NCBI GenBank assembly: GCA_910578385.1
Contig: CAJTQV010000006.1
Span: forward strand, 1-64,000
Reading direction: 5' to 3'
From: an uncultured Muribaculaceae bacterium
GTDB taxonomy: Bacteria; Bacteroidota; Bacteroidia; Bacteroidales; Muribaculaceae
Length of the DNA stretch: 64,000 bases
Position numbers and translations under genes: made by a program. Position 1 is the stretch's first letter. Every line of letters begins with the position of its first letter. Shown piece by piece: positions 1 through 8,345 of the stretch. A model generated the notes under the pieces. It was given only the letters and a program-made list of their open reading frames with translations. It was not told the DNA's origin and did no database searches.

Positions 1-1513
1 CCCGGCCCCCGCTCCCCCCTCCCCCGAGTCTGGCCTTCCCGCTTCCACATCTCCCGAGTCATCTCCCGAGTCTTTTTCGTCCGGTGAGAGAGCGCAGCTC
101 GACCTTTCGATAGCCATCGACATCGACAAGATAGAGCGCGTCTTCTTCAACCTCCTCTCCAACGCCTTCAAGCACACCCCCGACAACGGCTCCATCACCG
201 TCACCACCCTCCTTGCCCCCGACTCGCTCACCATCTCAGTCGCCGACACCGGCTGCGGCATCCCGGCCGAAGACCTCCCCAACATCTTCGGCCGCTTCTT
301 CCAGGTAGACAAAGTCCACCCCAACGGCTCCGGCATAGGTCTCTCCGTAGCCAAAGCCTTCGTCGAGCTCCACGGCGGCACCATAGCCGCCACCAGCGAG
401 CCCGGCCACGGCTCCACCTTCACCGTAACCCTCCCCCTGCGCCACATCGCCGCCCTCCCCGACCCTGCCGCAGCCTCCACCATAACCCCCGCCGACGTCA
501 CCGCCGAGCTAACCCCGACAGAACTCCCCTCCACCCCACCCTTGTCACCCACCCCTCCCTCAGCTCTTTCCTCCCCCTCAGCCACCACCTCCCCCGCCTT
601 TCCATCCTCTTCACCTACCCAAGACCCCGGGCGCGCTTGGCCCGCAGGTTGTGGCGCGACCACCGTCGCGCACTGCGTCCCGGCCCCCGAAGCCCCCGAC
701 CCTACCGACCTTCCTCTCCTCCTCGCCATCGACGACAACGCCGACATCCTGGCCCTCCTCACCTCCCTCCTCGACTCCGACTACCGCATAATCACCGCCG
801 CCGACGGAGCCGAAGGTATCCGCAAGGCTGCCAAATACATCCCCGACCTGATTATCTGCGACGTCATGATGCCCGTCATGGACGGTCTCGAATGCTGCCG
901 CCGCATCAAGGGCGAGGTTTCCACCTCTCACATCCCGGTGCTCATGCTCACCGCCTGCTCCATGGACGAGCAGCGCGTATCCGGCTACGAATCCGGTGCC
1001 GACGGCTACCTCTCCAAGCCCTTCAGCACAGAGGTTCTCCGCGCCCGCTGCGCCTCCCTCATCGCCAACCGCCGCCGCATCAAAGCCATCTGGACCGCCT
1101 CTCCCTCATCCTCCTCTCCAAAGTCTGGGTCGAGTGGTGAAAACCTGCAGGTTTTCACATCCCCCCCCACCTCCCTCTCCCGTATAGACTCCGACTTCTA
1201 CAACCGCTTCCTCTCCATCTTCCGCGAGCGCATCGGCGACCCCGACATCAACGTCGATGCCCTCGCCGCCGAAATGGGCCTGGGCCGCTCCCAGTTCTAC
1301 CGCAAGATCAAAGCCCTCACCAACTACTCCCCCGTCGAGCTGATCCGTCTGCTCCGTCTCCGCGAGGCCCGTCACCTGCTCCTCACCACCGAGCGCACCA
1401 TCTCCGAGATAGCCTACTCAACCGGCTTCTCCACCCCCGCCTACTTTACCCGCTGCTACCGCGAGGAATACGCCGAGACCCCCACCGCCACCCGTCAGTC
1501 CCTCACCTCCTGA
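1..1513 (+). CDS. Hybrid two-component system histidine kinase/response regulator (HTCS), 5' truncated
   Basis: The reading frame is open from base 2 to the stop at 1511-1513, giving 503 visible residues; the sensor and HisKA parts lie outside the window. Visible domains in order: HATPase (about residues 36-140) with N-box NLLSNAFKHTP, G1 DTGCGIP, F-box FGRFFQ and G2 GSGIGLS; a receiver domain (about 240-365) with acidic pair DD at 244-245, phospho-acceptor Asp in ICDVMMP (287) and Lys in SKPF; and a C-terminal AraC-type DNA-binding domain ending at 503. HTCS proteins sense oligosaccharide fragments in the periplasm and activate the adjacent SusC/SusD operon; that role is inferred from family and position. 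Odd feature: the linkers carry dispersed repeats in frame (B at 73-102, A at 631-673, C at 1129-1158), giving peptides such as GRAWPAGCGATTVAH and SGENLQVFTS. The linker between kinase and receiver is about 100 residues of Pro/Ser/Thr-rich sequence. Confidence 0.93.
   Translation, partial: PAPAPPSPESGLPASTSPESSPESFSSGERAQLDLSIAIDIDKIERVFFNLLSNAFKHTPDNGSITVTTLLAPDSLTISVADTGCGIPAEDLPNIFGRFFQVDKVHPNGSGIGLSVAKAFVELHGGTIAATSEPGHGSTFTVTLPLRHIAALPDPAAASTITPADVTAELTPTELPSTPPLSPTPPSALSSPSATTSPAFPSSSPTQDPGRAWPAGCGATTVAHCVPAPEAPDPTDLPLLLAIDDNADILALLTSLLDSDYRIITAADGAEGIRKAAKYIPDLIICDVMMPVMDGLECCRRIKGEVSTSHIPVLMLTACSMDEQRVSGYESGADGYLSKPFSTEVLRARCASLIANRRRIKAIWTASPSSSSPKSGSSGENLQVFTSPPTSLSRIDSDFYNRFLSIFRERIGDPDINVDALAAEMGLGRSQFYRKIKALTNYSPVELIRLLRLREARHLLLTTERTISEIAYSTGFSTPAYFTRCYREEYAETPTATRQSLTS
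73..102 (+). repeat. Repeat family B, copy inside HTCS coding sequence
   Basis: A T-rich lead, then GTCCGGTGAGAG and an imperfect GAGCGCAGCTC stem-loop. It is in frame just before the HATPase core and encodes SFSSGERAQLD. The following CTCGACCTTTCG also occurs in the mosaic A copy near 55885. Confidence 0.7.
631..673 (+). repeat. Repeat family A, copy inside HTCS coding sequence
   Basis: The second stem, GTGGCGCGAC-CACC-GTCGCGCAC, is intact. The first stem has changed to GCGCGCTTGGCCCG. It lies in frame in the linker between kinase and receiver. Confidence 0.85.
1129..1158 (+). repeat. Repeat family C, copy inside HTCS coding sequence
   Basis: GTCGAGTG followed by a 22-bp perfect palindrome with half-site GTGAAAACCTG. 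In frame between the receiver and AraC domains, encoding SGENLQVFT. Confidence 0.85.
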
Positions 1514-1571
1514 CCTCCCCCCCCCCGTCCCCGCCACCCTCCTCATCCCTCCTTCCTCTCTCCCGCCGCCC

Positions 1572-1605
1572 GGTTATTTGTCCCTGCGCGGCAGCTTCAG
1601 CTGCC
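1572..1605 (+). repeat. Repeat family D
   Basis: GGTTATTTGTCC lead followed by the GGCAGC-TTCA-GCTGCC hairpin, a stem variant of the usual GAGC-TTCA-GCTC. Confidence 0.75.
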
Positions 1606-1631
1606 CACCCCTGTCCCCTCTCTCCCGCCGT

Positions 1632-1668
1632 CCGGTTTTTGTCTCCGGCGCGCAAGCTTCAGCTGCGC
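1632..1668 (+). repeat. Repeat family D
   Basis: Lead GGTTTTTGTC, then GCGCGCAAGCTTCAGCTGCGC-type hairpin. This variant recurs at 40441 and 43698. Confidence 0.75.
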
Positions 1669-1709
1669 CCCGCGTCCCCCTCCGCCCCCCCTTTTTACTA
1701 TCACCAAAG

Positions 1710-1762
1710 TTGCAAGAGGTATTAAAATCTGTGAAAAGCACAAATTTTAATACCTCTTGCAA
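1710..1762. promoter_or_regulatory. Long inverted repeat upstream of SusC-like gene
   Basis: Two 24-bp arms (left 1710-1733, starting TTGCAAGAGGTATTAAAAT; right 1739-1762) match at 23 of 24 positions around a 5-nt AAAAG loop. No T-tract follows, so it is a poor terminator candidate. It ends 34 bp before the -7 box, where an activator-binding site would be expected. Function is inferred. Confidence 0.7.
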
Positions 1763-1795
1763 CACCCGTACTAACCCCCATTCCTTAATAACTCC

Positions 1796-1803
1796 TAAAT
1801 TTG
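1796..1803 (+). promoter_or_regulatory. Promoter -7 box of the SusC/SusD/DUF4960 operon
   Basis: TAAATTTG matches the Bacteroidetes -7 consensus TAnnTTTG, 41 bp before the susC-like ATG. No good -33 TTTG is visible at the usual 19-21 bp spacing, which fits an activator-dependent promoter. Confidence 0.6.
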
Positions 1804-1844
1804 CGCCGTAAAATCAAAACAAAAGTTAACCAAAACAAAACATC

Positions 1845-4800
1845 ATGAAAAGATCATTCCTAAGTGCGCTTTTCGTCTGCCTTCTGGCCCTCGTCGCGCA
1901 TGCACAGGACATCGCTGTGCACGGTACGGTCCTCTCCCGCCAGGACGGCGAGCCCCTCATCGGCGCCACCGTCATGTCTGTTGAAAACAGTGCCAAGGGT
2001 GCGGCTACCGACATCGACGGCCGGTTCTCAATCTCTGTACCCGAGGGTACAATGCTCCGTATTTCATATGTAGGGTATCGCCCTGTTGATGTCAAGGCCG
2101 AACCCGAGATGACAATCTACCTCGACGAAGACTCCGATCTTCTCGACGAGCTGGTGGTTGTCGGTTACCAGACCGTCCGCAAGGCCGACCTTACCGGAGC
2201 GGTGTCTGTCGTATCTACAAAATCGCTTGAGACCTCTTCCGACAGCGACCCGATGCGCGCCCTGCAAGGAAAGATTCCGGGCATGACCGTGACCGCCAAC
2301 GGCTCTCCTGCCGGCATAGGTTCCGTGCGTATCCGTGGTATCGGTTCTTTCAACGCCTCGCAGGATCCCCTTTTCGTGATTGACGGTGTGCCTACCACTG
2401 CCTCTCTCAATTCTCTTAACATGAACGACATCGAGTCGATGCAGGTCCTAAAGGATGCCGCCTCGGCCTCTATCTACGGTTCGCGTGCCGCCAACGGTGT
2501 CATCATCATCACTACAAAGAAAGGTAAGAAATCGGAAGGCAAGGTAAACGTCAGCCTTTCCGCAAATTTCACCTCGCAGTTCTACTCCCCGCAGTCGAAG
2601 ATGAGACTGCTTGACACTCCGGGCTATGCCACCGCCATGGCTCAGGCCGCCCTCAACGATGGCCTCGATCCTGCCGCCTACGCTTCCGGTTATGGTCTTG
2701 ACTTGAATGCAGCCGAGGGTTATCCCATTTCCGTTTATGACATAGCGACCGGTGCATATCGCAATTACACGGTCAACGGCCTCTACGGCGGCTACATCAA
2801 CAGCAAGCAGACCATGCTGATGTCAAATACCGACTGGCTCGATGAAATTTCGCGCACCGGTTTCTCGCAGCATTATGACGCTTCGGTATCTACCGCTTCT
2901 GAGAAAGGTTCGGTCCTTTTCTCTCTCGGCTACAAACGCAACGACGGTATCCTTAAGTACACCAAGTTCGAGAATATCGCCGCCCGTATAAACTCGACGT
3001 TCAACATCTGTCCGGTTGTCTCAGTAGGTGAGAATTTCACCCTTACTTATACCGACCAGGTGGACTGCCAGCCGCTTGAGAATGCCCTTAAGATGCCCTC
3101 TATCGTACCGGTGTTCGAGACAGACGGCGTGACCTACGCCGGACCGGTCGGAAGTATGGCCGACCGCCAGAACCCGCTCCGCGAGCTCGCTTTCAACCGC
3201 GACAACGCTCTGAACGTATGGCGTCTCTTCGGTAATGCCTATATCGACATCAAGCCTTTCAAAGGCTTCGTGTTCCGCTCCAACTTCGGTCTCGATTATG
3301 ATGCCGCTTTCATTCACTCCTACAATTATACTTTCCACAGCGACATCGTCAACAACGATACCAACTCCACAACCCTCTCCCAGGCCAACGATATGAAGTG
3401 GACATGGTCAAACACCATCAACTACAACTTCAATATCAACAACCAGCACGACTTCACGGTGCTCGCCGGTGTCGAGCTGTTCCGTCAGAGCCGAATTGAC
3501 TTCTCTGCCTATAACGAGAACTACGACATAGAGACCCCCGACTACATGTATCCCGATGCCTCTTCGGGTGTGGAGCGTGCCACCGGTAACAAGTCTGCCT
3601 ATGCGCTTGTATCTTTCTTCGGAAAGGTTGACTACAACTGGCGCGACCTCCTTCTCGCTTCGTTCACAATCCGCCGCGACGGTTCTTCCCGCTTCGGAAG
3701 CAACAACCGCTACGGTACTTTCCCCGCCGCCACTCTTGGCTACCGCGTGTCGGAAAATATCAATCAGCGTTGGCTCGACGACCTGAAGGTGCGCCTCTCA
3801 TGGGGTAAGACCGGTAACCAGGCCATCTCCAACACTGCCCGCTACGCCCTCTATGTGGCCGACTATGGCAACGACCGTGTGACCTCGACCGCCTATGACC
3901 TCCTGCTCCAGCAGAGCGGTATCTTCCCCTCGGGTTACTATGCAAGCCAGACCGCGAACCCCAACCTCAAGTGGGAGTCTACAATCCAGTACAACGCCGG
4001 TATCGACTTCGGCATGTTCGGTAACCGTCTCACCGGTACGGTCGACGGCTACATCAAGGATGTCAAGGATATGCTTATCTCTCCGGCCTATCTCGGCTCA
4101 ATGGGTGAGGGTGGTGCATCCTGGCTCAACGGTCCCTCGCTCCGCAACTGGGGTATGGAGTTCCTTGTCGGCTGGCGCGATGAGCTCCCTTGCGGATTCG
4201 GTTACAGGGCTTCTGTCAACTTTGACTTCTTCCGCAACTGGGTGACTTACCTCCCCGAGACAACCACCGGTTCTTATCCTCACACCACCACCGAGAACCT
4301 CGTGCAGGCGCATAAGCCTTACGGATCGATTGTCGGATACGTTTACGACGGCCTCTTCCACAGCAACGAGGAAGTGCTCGCTTACGGTCAGGAGAACGCC
4401 CGTGTCGGCGGCATGAAGTATGCCGACCTCAATGGCGACGGCCGGATCACTCCCGACGACCAGACATGGATTTTCAATCCGGTTCCAGACCTCTCTTTCG
4501 GTCTCAATGTAGAGCTTTCTTACAAGAACTTCGACTTCCAGATGTTCTGGCAGGGTGTGCTCGGTCAGGATGTCTACAACAACCAGAAGTTCCAGAACGA
4601 CTTCTGGAGCGTGACCGACGCCGGCAGCAACAAGGGTGACCGTGTGCTCGACGCCTGGCTTCCGGTTGTCAATGAGAAATCGGATATCCCGATGCTTACC
4701 ACCAACAACACCGGCGACGAGGGTCGCACATCATCATACTTTGTGGAGAATGGTTCATATGCCAAGCTGCGTACCCTCCAGATCGGTTACAACCTTCCCA

Positions 4801-4967
4801 AGTCAGTGCTCTCCAAGCTCCGCATGTCGAAGGCGCGTGTATATCTGTCCGGACAGAATCTGCTCACTATCAAGAGCAAGAGCCTTACATGCACCGATCC
4901 TGAGAATCCGGCATGGGCATACCCGATTCCGACCTCTTTCTCTTTCGGTTTCCAAGTTGATTTCTAA
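1845..4967 (+). CDS. SusC-like TonB-dependent outer-membrane transporter (putative fructan locus)
   Basis: 1040 aa. A signal peptide ends near ALVAHAQD, leaving a mature N-terminal Gln. It is followed by a carboxypeptidase-regulatory-like beta domain (about 24-100, GEPLIGATV...SYVGYRPV), the TonB-box/plug transition LDELVVVGYQT (about 106), the plug with GKIPGMTV and SIYGSRAANGVIIITTKKG, and a long beta barrel ending in the terminal aromatic motif FGFQVDF. It imports oligosaccharides together with the SusD-like lipoprotein encoded next, 23 bp downstream. The substrate is not readable from this protein; fructan is suggested only by the DUF4960 partner. The ATG follows an A-rich leader, as is usual in Bacteroidales. 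Confidence 0.95.
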   Translation: MKRSFLSALFVCLLALVAHAQDIAVHGTVLSRQDGEPLIGATVMSVENSAKGAATDIDGRFSISVPEGTMLRISYVGYRPVDVKAEPEMTIYLDEDSDLLDELVVVGYQTVRKADLTGAVSVVSTKSLETSSDSDPMRALQGKIPGMTVTANGSPAGIGSVRIRGIGSFNASQDPLFVIDGVPTTASLNSLNMNDIESMQVLKDAASASIYGSRAANGVIIITTKKGKKSEGKVNVSLSANFTSQFYSPQSKMRLLDTPGYATAMAQAALNDGLDPAAYASGYGLDLNAAEGYPISVYDIATGAYRNYTVNGLYGGYINSKQTMLMSNTDWLDEISRTGFSQHYDASVSTASEKGSVLFSLGYKRNDGILKYTKFENIAARINSTFNICPVVSVGENFTLTYTDQVDCQPLENALKMPSIVPVFETDGVTYAGPVGSMADRQNPLRELAFNRDNALNVWRLFGNAYIDIKPFKGFVFRSNFGLDYDAAFIHSYNYTFHSDIVNNDTNSTTLSQANDMKWTWSNTINYNFNINNQHDFTVLAGVELFRQSRIDFSAYNENYDIETPDYMYPDASSGVERATGNKSAYALVSFFGKVDYNWRDLLLASFTIRRDGSSRFGSNNRYGTFPAATLGYRVSENINQRWLDDLKVRLSWGKTGNQAISNTARYALYVADYGNDRVTSTAYDLLLQQSGIFPSGYYASQTANPNLKWESTIQYNAGIDFGMFGNRLTGTVDGYIKDVKDMLISPAYLGSMGEGGASWLNGPSLRNWGMEFLVGWRDELPCGFGYRASVNFDFFRNWVTYLPETTTGSYPHTTTENLVQAHKPYGSIVGYVYDGLFHSNEEVLAYGQENARVGGMKYADLNGDGRITPDDQTWIFNPVPDLSFGLNVELSYKNFDFQMFWQGVLGQDVYNNQKFQNDFWSVTDAGSNKGDRVLDAWLPVVNEKSDIPMLTTNNTGDEGRTSSYFVENGSYAKLRTLQIGYNLPKSVLSKLRMSKARVYLSGQNLLTIKSKSLTCTDPENPAWAYPIPTSFSFGFQVDF

Positions 4968-4990
4968 TACTGATTGTAAAAACGATAACA

Positions 4991-6727
4991 ATGAAATTAT
5001 TCAAGATATTCGCTCTCTCCTCAGCTCTTGTCGCCCTCTCCTCTTGCGACAGCTTCATCGATGTCCCTCCCACGGGCGTTATCGACGGCGACCTCGCTTA
5101 TTCCGAGCCTGACAAGATGGTCAACGCAGCCTATGCCTCTCTCGGCGACTGCTGGTATTCTTACCCATTCAACCTCTGGCCCTATGGCGACCTCGGTTCC
5201 GATGACTGCCTCAAGGGTGGCGGCGGTACGACCGACACCGGTTATCACCCCATGGAGATATGGTCCACGCTGACTTCCACTCCGGGTGAGCTCGATGAGC
5301 TTTGGTATCGTCTCTATTGCAACATTTCCCGTTGCAACCGCGCTCTTGTAGCTCTTGAACAGTATGGTGTGGAGAAACTCGGCGAGAAGACAGCCGCCCA
5401 GCGTGTGGGTGAGGTGCATTTCCTCCGTGGCCACAGCTACTTCAAGCTCGTCACCATGTTCCGTCAGATTCCCTGGATTGACGAGGAGGTGTTTGAGAAC
5501 AACCTTCAGGAACAGACTCCCAACAACGAGTTCACTTACGAGGAACTCTTCGGCAAGGTCATCCGCGAGTTCGAACTTGCCTACGAGGCTCTTCCGATGG
5601 AGACCGAGGATGGTGGCGGACGTGCCAACAAGGTAGCTGCCGCGGCTTATCTCGCCAAGTGCTACCTGACTCTCGCATGGGGCGACGGCTATGAGAAGAC
5701 CGACGGTGTCGGCTTCATCAAGCAGGATTACATGCAGAAGGTAATCGATTATACCGATGTTGTTGTCAACTCGCGTTACGGCTATCTCGCTGACTTCGGC
5801 GACATCTTCCTGCCCGAGTATAAGAACAGCAGTGAGTCTGTCTTCGCTGTCCAGACCTCGCAGTACACCGAGGACAACACCCGTTTCGGCCGCGCCAACT
5901 GGTCGAACACGCTCAACGGTTGCTGGGGCATGTGGTCTTGCGGATGGGACTTCCACAAACCTTCACAGGATCTTGTAAACGCCTACAAGACCCGCAACGG
6001 TCTCCCCATGTTCGACGACTATGACCGTGAGGATGAGTATCCCGTGGCCGGCCGCGTGACTGACCAGAAATGGGATCCGCGCCTGTTCCACACTGTCGGT
6101 ATGCCCTCGTTCCCCTACAAGTATGAGTCGGAATACATGATGACCACCGACAACTCCCGTACCCCCAACACCTACGGTTTCTATACCTCGCTCAAGGATG
6201 TGCCGCAGCGTAGCGCGGGCGAGACCTTCGAAGGCTCATGGCAGGCGTTCGCGATGAACGATTATGTGTTCCGTTACACCGACGTGATGCTCATGCGTGC
6301 CGAGGCTCTTATCGAGGTTGGCCGTCTTGAGGATGCCCGTAAGATTATCAACGACATCCGCGACCGTGCTTCAAAGTCTGTGGAGAAACATATCGCCTAT
6401 GCCAAGGATTTCTGCCAGATTGCCCTTTATCCGGCTTCTGATTTCGACAGCAAGGAAAAGGCGCGTGTACGTCTCCGTTGGGAACGCCGTCTTGAGATGG
6501 CCATGGAGAGCAGCCGCTATTTCGACCTCCGCCGCTGGGGTATTGCCTCTGAGGTACTCAACGCATACTTTGCCAAGGAGAAGGACGCTGTCTACGAGGG
6601 TGTAGCCTATGGCCAGTATTATGAGGATGCCCATTACACTCCGGGCAAGAACGAGTTCTATCCCATTCCCTACAACCAGCTCTATTACGTGCCGGGCCTA
6701 TATGTCCAGAACCAGGGATATTATTAA
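4991..6727 (+). CDS. SusD-like nutrient-binding outer-membrane lipoprotein
   Basis: 578 aa. A lipoprotein signal peptide has lipobox LSSC with the lipidated Cys at 19. The N-terminal SusD signature follows (FIDVPPTGVIDGD), then TPR-like helices with AEALIEVGRLEDARKIINDI and RLRWERRLEMAMES, and the usual RagB/SusD C-terminus (YPIPYNQLY). It should form the surface lid of the SusC-like transporter encoded 23 bp upstream. The DUF4960 gene starts 20 bp downstream, so the three genes form one transcription unit. Confidence 0.95.
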   Translation: MKLFKIFALSSALVALSSCDSFIDVPPTGVIDGDLAYSEPDKMVNAAYASLGDCWYSYPFNLWPYGDLGSDDCLKGGGGTTDTGYHPMEIWSTLTSTPGELDELWYRLYCNISRCNRALVALEQYGVEKLGEKTAAQRVGEVHFLRGHSYFKLVTMFRQIPWIDEEVFENNLQEQTPNNEFTYEELFGKVIREFELAYEALPMETEDGGGRANKVAAAAYLAKCYLTLAWGDGYEKTDGVGFIKQDYMQKVIDYTDVVVNSRYGYLADFGDIFLPEYKNSSESVFAVQTSQYTEDNTRFGRANWSNTLNGCWGMWSCGWDFHKPSQDLVNAYKTRNGLPMFDDYDREDEYPVAGRVTDQKWDPRLFHTVGMPSFPYKYESEYMMTTDNSRTPNTYGFYTSLKDVPQRSAGETFEGSWQAFAMNDYVFRYTDVMLMRAEALIEVGRLEDARKIINDIRDRASKSVEKHIAYAKDFCQIALYPASDFDSKEKARVRLRWERRLEMAMESSRYFDLRRWGIASEVLNAYFAKEKDAVYEGVAYGQYYEDAHYTPGKNEFYPIPYNQLYYVPGLYVQNQGYY

Positions 6728-6747
6728 TCTTTAATCTGAATTGAATC

Positions 6748-8250
6748 ATGAAAAGAAATATTTTCTTCCCGTTGCTTGCTGCCGGTCTGATGCTTACCGG
6801 CTGTCAGGACAAGGATATACATATCGCCGAACCGATTCTTGCCCCTATGCTGGCCGATGAGATTACCGGACATGCCGACGGCTATGACTATGAATGGACC
6901 TGGACTCCGGTTCAGGGTCAGGAGGTGCAGGTCACGGTGCTCCGCGACGGTCAGATGTTCATGACTGGAAGCTCGGCCGACGGACACTTCATCCAGCAGA
7001 ATCTTGAGGCCAATGTGCCTTACACTTATATCTTCAAGCTCACCGACGGCACGAATTTCTCTACCGGTGTCATCAAGAGCTATACCCGTCCGGGTGCGAA
7101 TGCGGTATCTTCACTCTCTCTGAGTCAGGTCGAGAGCGCGTCGGGTGGCTATGACCTCGTTGCATCATGGACACCTTCTGACAATGCTTCTGAAATCCGC
7201 TTCTCGGCTGTAGCCGCCGACCGCAAGGTTGAGCAGACCGTTGCCGGCGATGCCTCTTCCTATACCATTCATGATGTGGTTGACGGCCAGGAATGGGAAG
7301 TGACCGTCACCGCCTCGAATGCCGAGGGCATTGCCCTTCCGGTCTCTTCTTCTCTGAAAATCGGTAAGACGGCTGTCGGATTCCTCAGTGTATATCCCAC
7401 CGAAAACGACCTTATCGCCAACGGTGACGATGACGAGGCTTCTGCGTGGCTCTGGCTCAAGAGCGAGTATCCTAATGCCCGATACGTATATTTCGGCGAC
7501 ATTGACTCAGCTTCTGTCATCGAGTCGTTCCGTGTGCTATTCTGGATGCGCGACCTTGAGGATTGCCCTGAGGAGGATGTGCTCAACATGCCTGAGGTCG
7601 TGAAGGCAGCCACTCCCTATGTCCGCGCGTGGTACGCCGCCGGCGGTAACCTCCTGCTCTGGAGCCACGCCATGCCCTATGTGGAGGCTCTTGGACGTAT
7701 CCCCGAAGGATTCATTGCATCTAACGACCACTCTATCGGCACCGGTGTGGGCGGATGGAATCCCGACACTTGGTCAATGGCCGTAGAACTCAATCCCGGA
7801 GGTGCATTCAAGAAAGATGCCTCGACACACCCGATTTTCAACGGTATGGAGGTCACTGTCACCGACCGCACCAAGCTCATAGCGTTTAAGGGTCCGGGCT
7901 GGACCGAGGATCACAACTGCCTCTTCTTCAATCTCCCCTCCATCCTCACCGGACTCGGCAATCAGGACGAGGCTTGCTATGACATGCTGACCGAGACCTA
8001 CGGCATATATCCTCTCGGTACCTGGGACTCCCAGATTGACTGGGTATCTCAGCTCAATGTCTGGGAAGCGCGTCAGGGTAACACCGAATTCCAGGGTACA
8101 ATACTCTGCATCGGTAACGGCGGTTGCGAGTTCTCGATGAAAAACGAAGACGGCACCCCCGACATCTCGGCTCACCCCAAAAACAATTCCTGTCAGGACA
8201 ACATCTTGCGCTTAGCCAAAAATTCAATAGAATACCTCAAATCAAGGTAA
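6748..8250 (+). CDS. DUF4960-type surface glycan-binding lipoprotein
   Basis: 500 aa. Signal peptide with Cys at 19 (LMLTGC), then about two fibronectin-like beta domains (roughly 30-210, with DGQEWEVTVTASNAEG), then a C-terminal domain (about 210-500) containing YFGDIDSAS, AGGNLLLWSHAMPY and a GGWNPDTWS segment. This domain resembles the DUF4960 family found in the surface glycan-binding protein of levan/fructan loci, where it sits in the same SusC-SusD-SGBP order. The assignment is by recognition, not by a search. No enzyme motif was seen; binding of a fructan-like glycan is inferred. A terminator follows at 8295-8331. Confidence 0.75.
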   Translation: MKRNIFFPLLAAGLMLTGCQDKDIHIAEPILAPMLADEITGHADGYDYEWTWTPVQGQEVQVTVLRDGQMFMTGSSADGHFIQQNLEANVPYTYIFKLTDGTNFSTGVIKSYTRPGANAVSSLSLSQVESASGGYDLVASWTPSDNASEIRFSAVAADRKVEQTVAGDASSYTIHDVVDGQEWEVTVTASNAEGIALPVSSSLKIGKTAVGFLSVYPTENDLIANGDDDEASAWLWLKSEYPNARYVYFGDIDSASVIESFRVLFWMRDLEDCPEEDVLNMPEVVKAATPYVRAWYAAGGNLLLWSHAMPYVEALGRIPEGFIASNDHSIGTGVGGWNPDTWSMAVELNPGGAFKKDASTHPIFNGMEVTVTDRTKLIAFKGPGWTEDHNCLFFNLPSILTGLGNQDEACYDMLTETYGIYPLGTWDSQIDWVSQLNVWEARQGNTEFQGTILCIGNGGCEFSMKNEDGTPDISAHPKNNSCQDNILRLAKNSIEYLKSR

Positions 8251-8294
8251 ATTATATTCCGCACAAATAAAATTTGAATCACTATTTACGTTAG

Positions 8295-8331
8295 AAAAGG
8301 AGACTTCTCTTGAAGCCTCCTTTTCTTTTTT
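8295..8331 (+). terminator. Rho-independent terminator after the DUF4960 gene
   Basis: Stem AAAAGGAG-A-CTTC pairs with GAAG-C-CTCCTTTT around a TCTT loop, with one internal mismatch, followed by CTTTTTT. It ends only 15 nt before the bioB ATG. Confidence 0.75.
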
Positions 8332-8345
8332 GAAAATTCTGAATC

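Larger units (their letters stand above)
1514..1844. other. Regulatory gap between HTCS and susC-like gene
   Basis: The first half is C/T-rich and carries two D repeats. The second half is AT-rich and carries a 24-bp-arm hairpin and a promoter -7 box, both listed separately. No further gene seen. Confidence 0.7.

Noticed and set aside
5021..5956. 311-codon minus-strand frame within the susD-like gene
   Set aside because: It lies fully antisense to a well-supported SusD gene and resembles no family; a GC-rich shadow.
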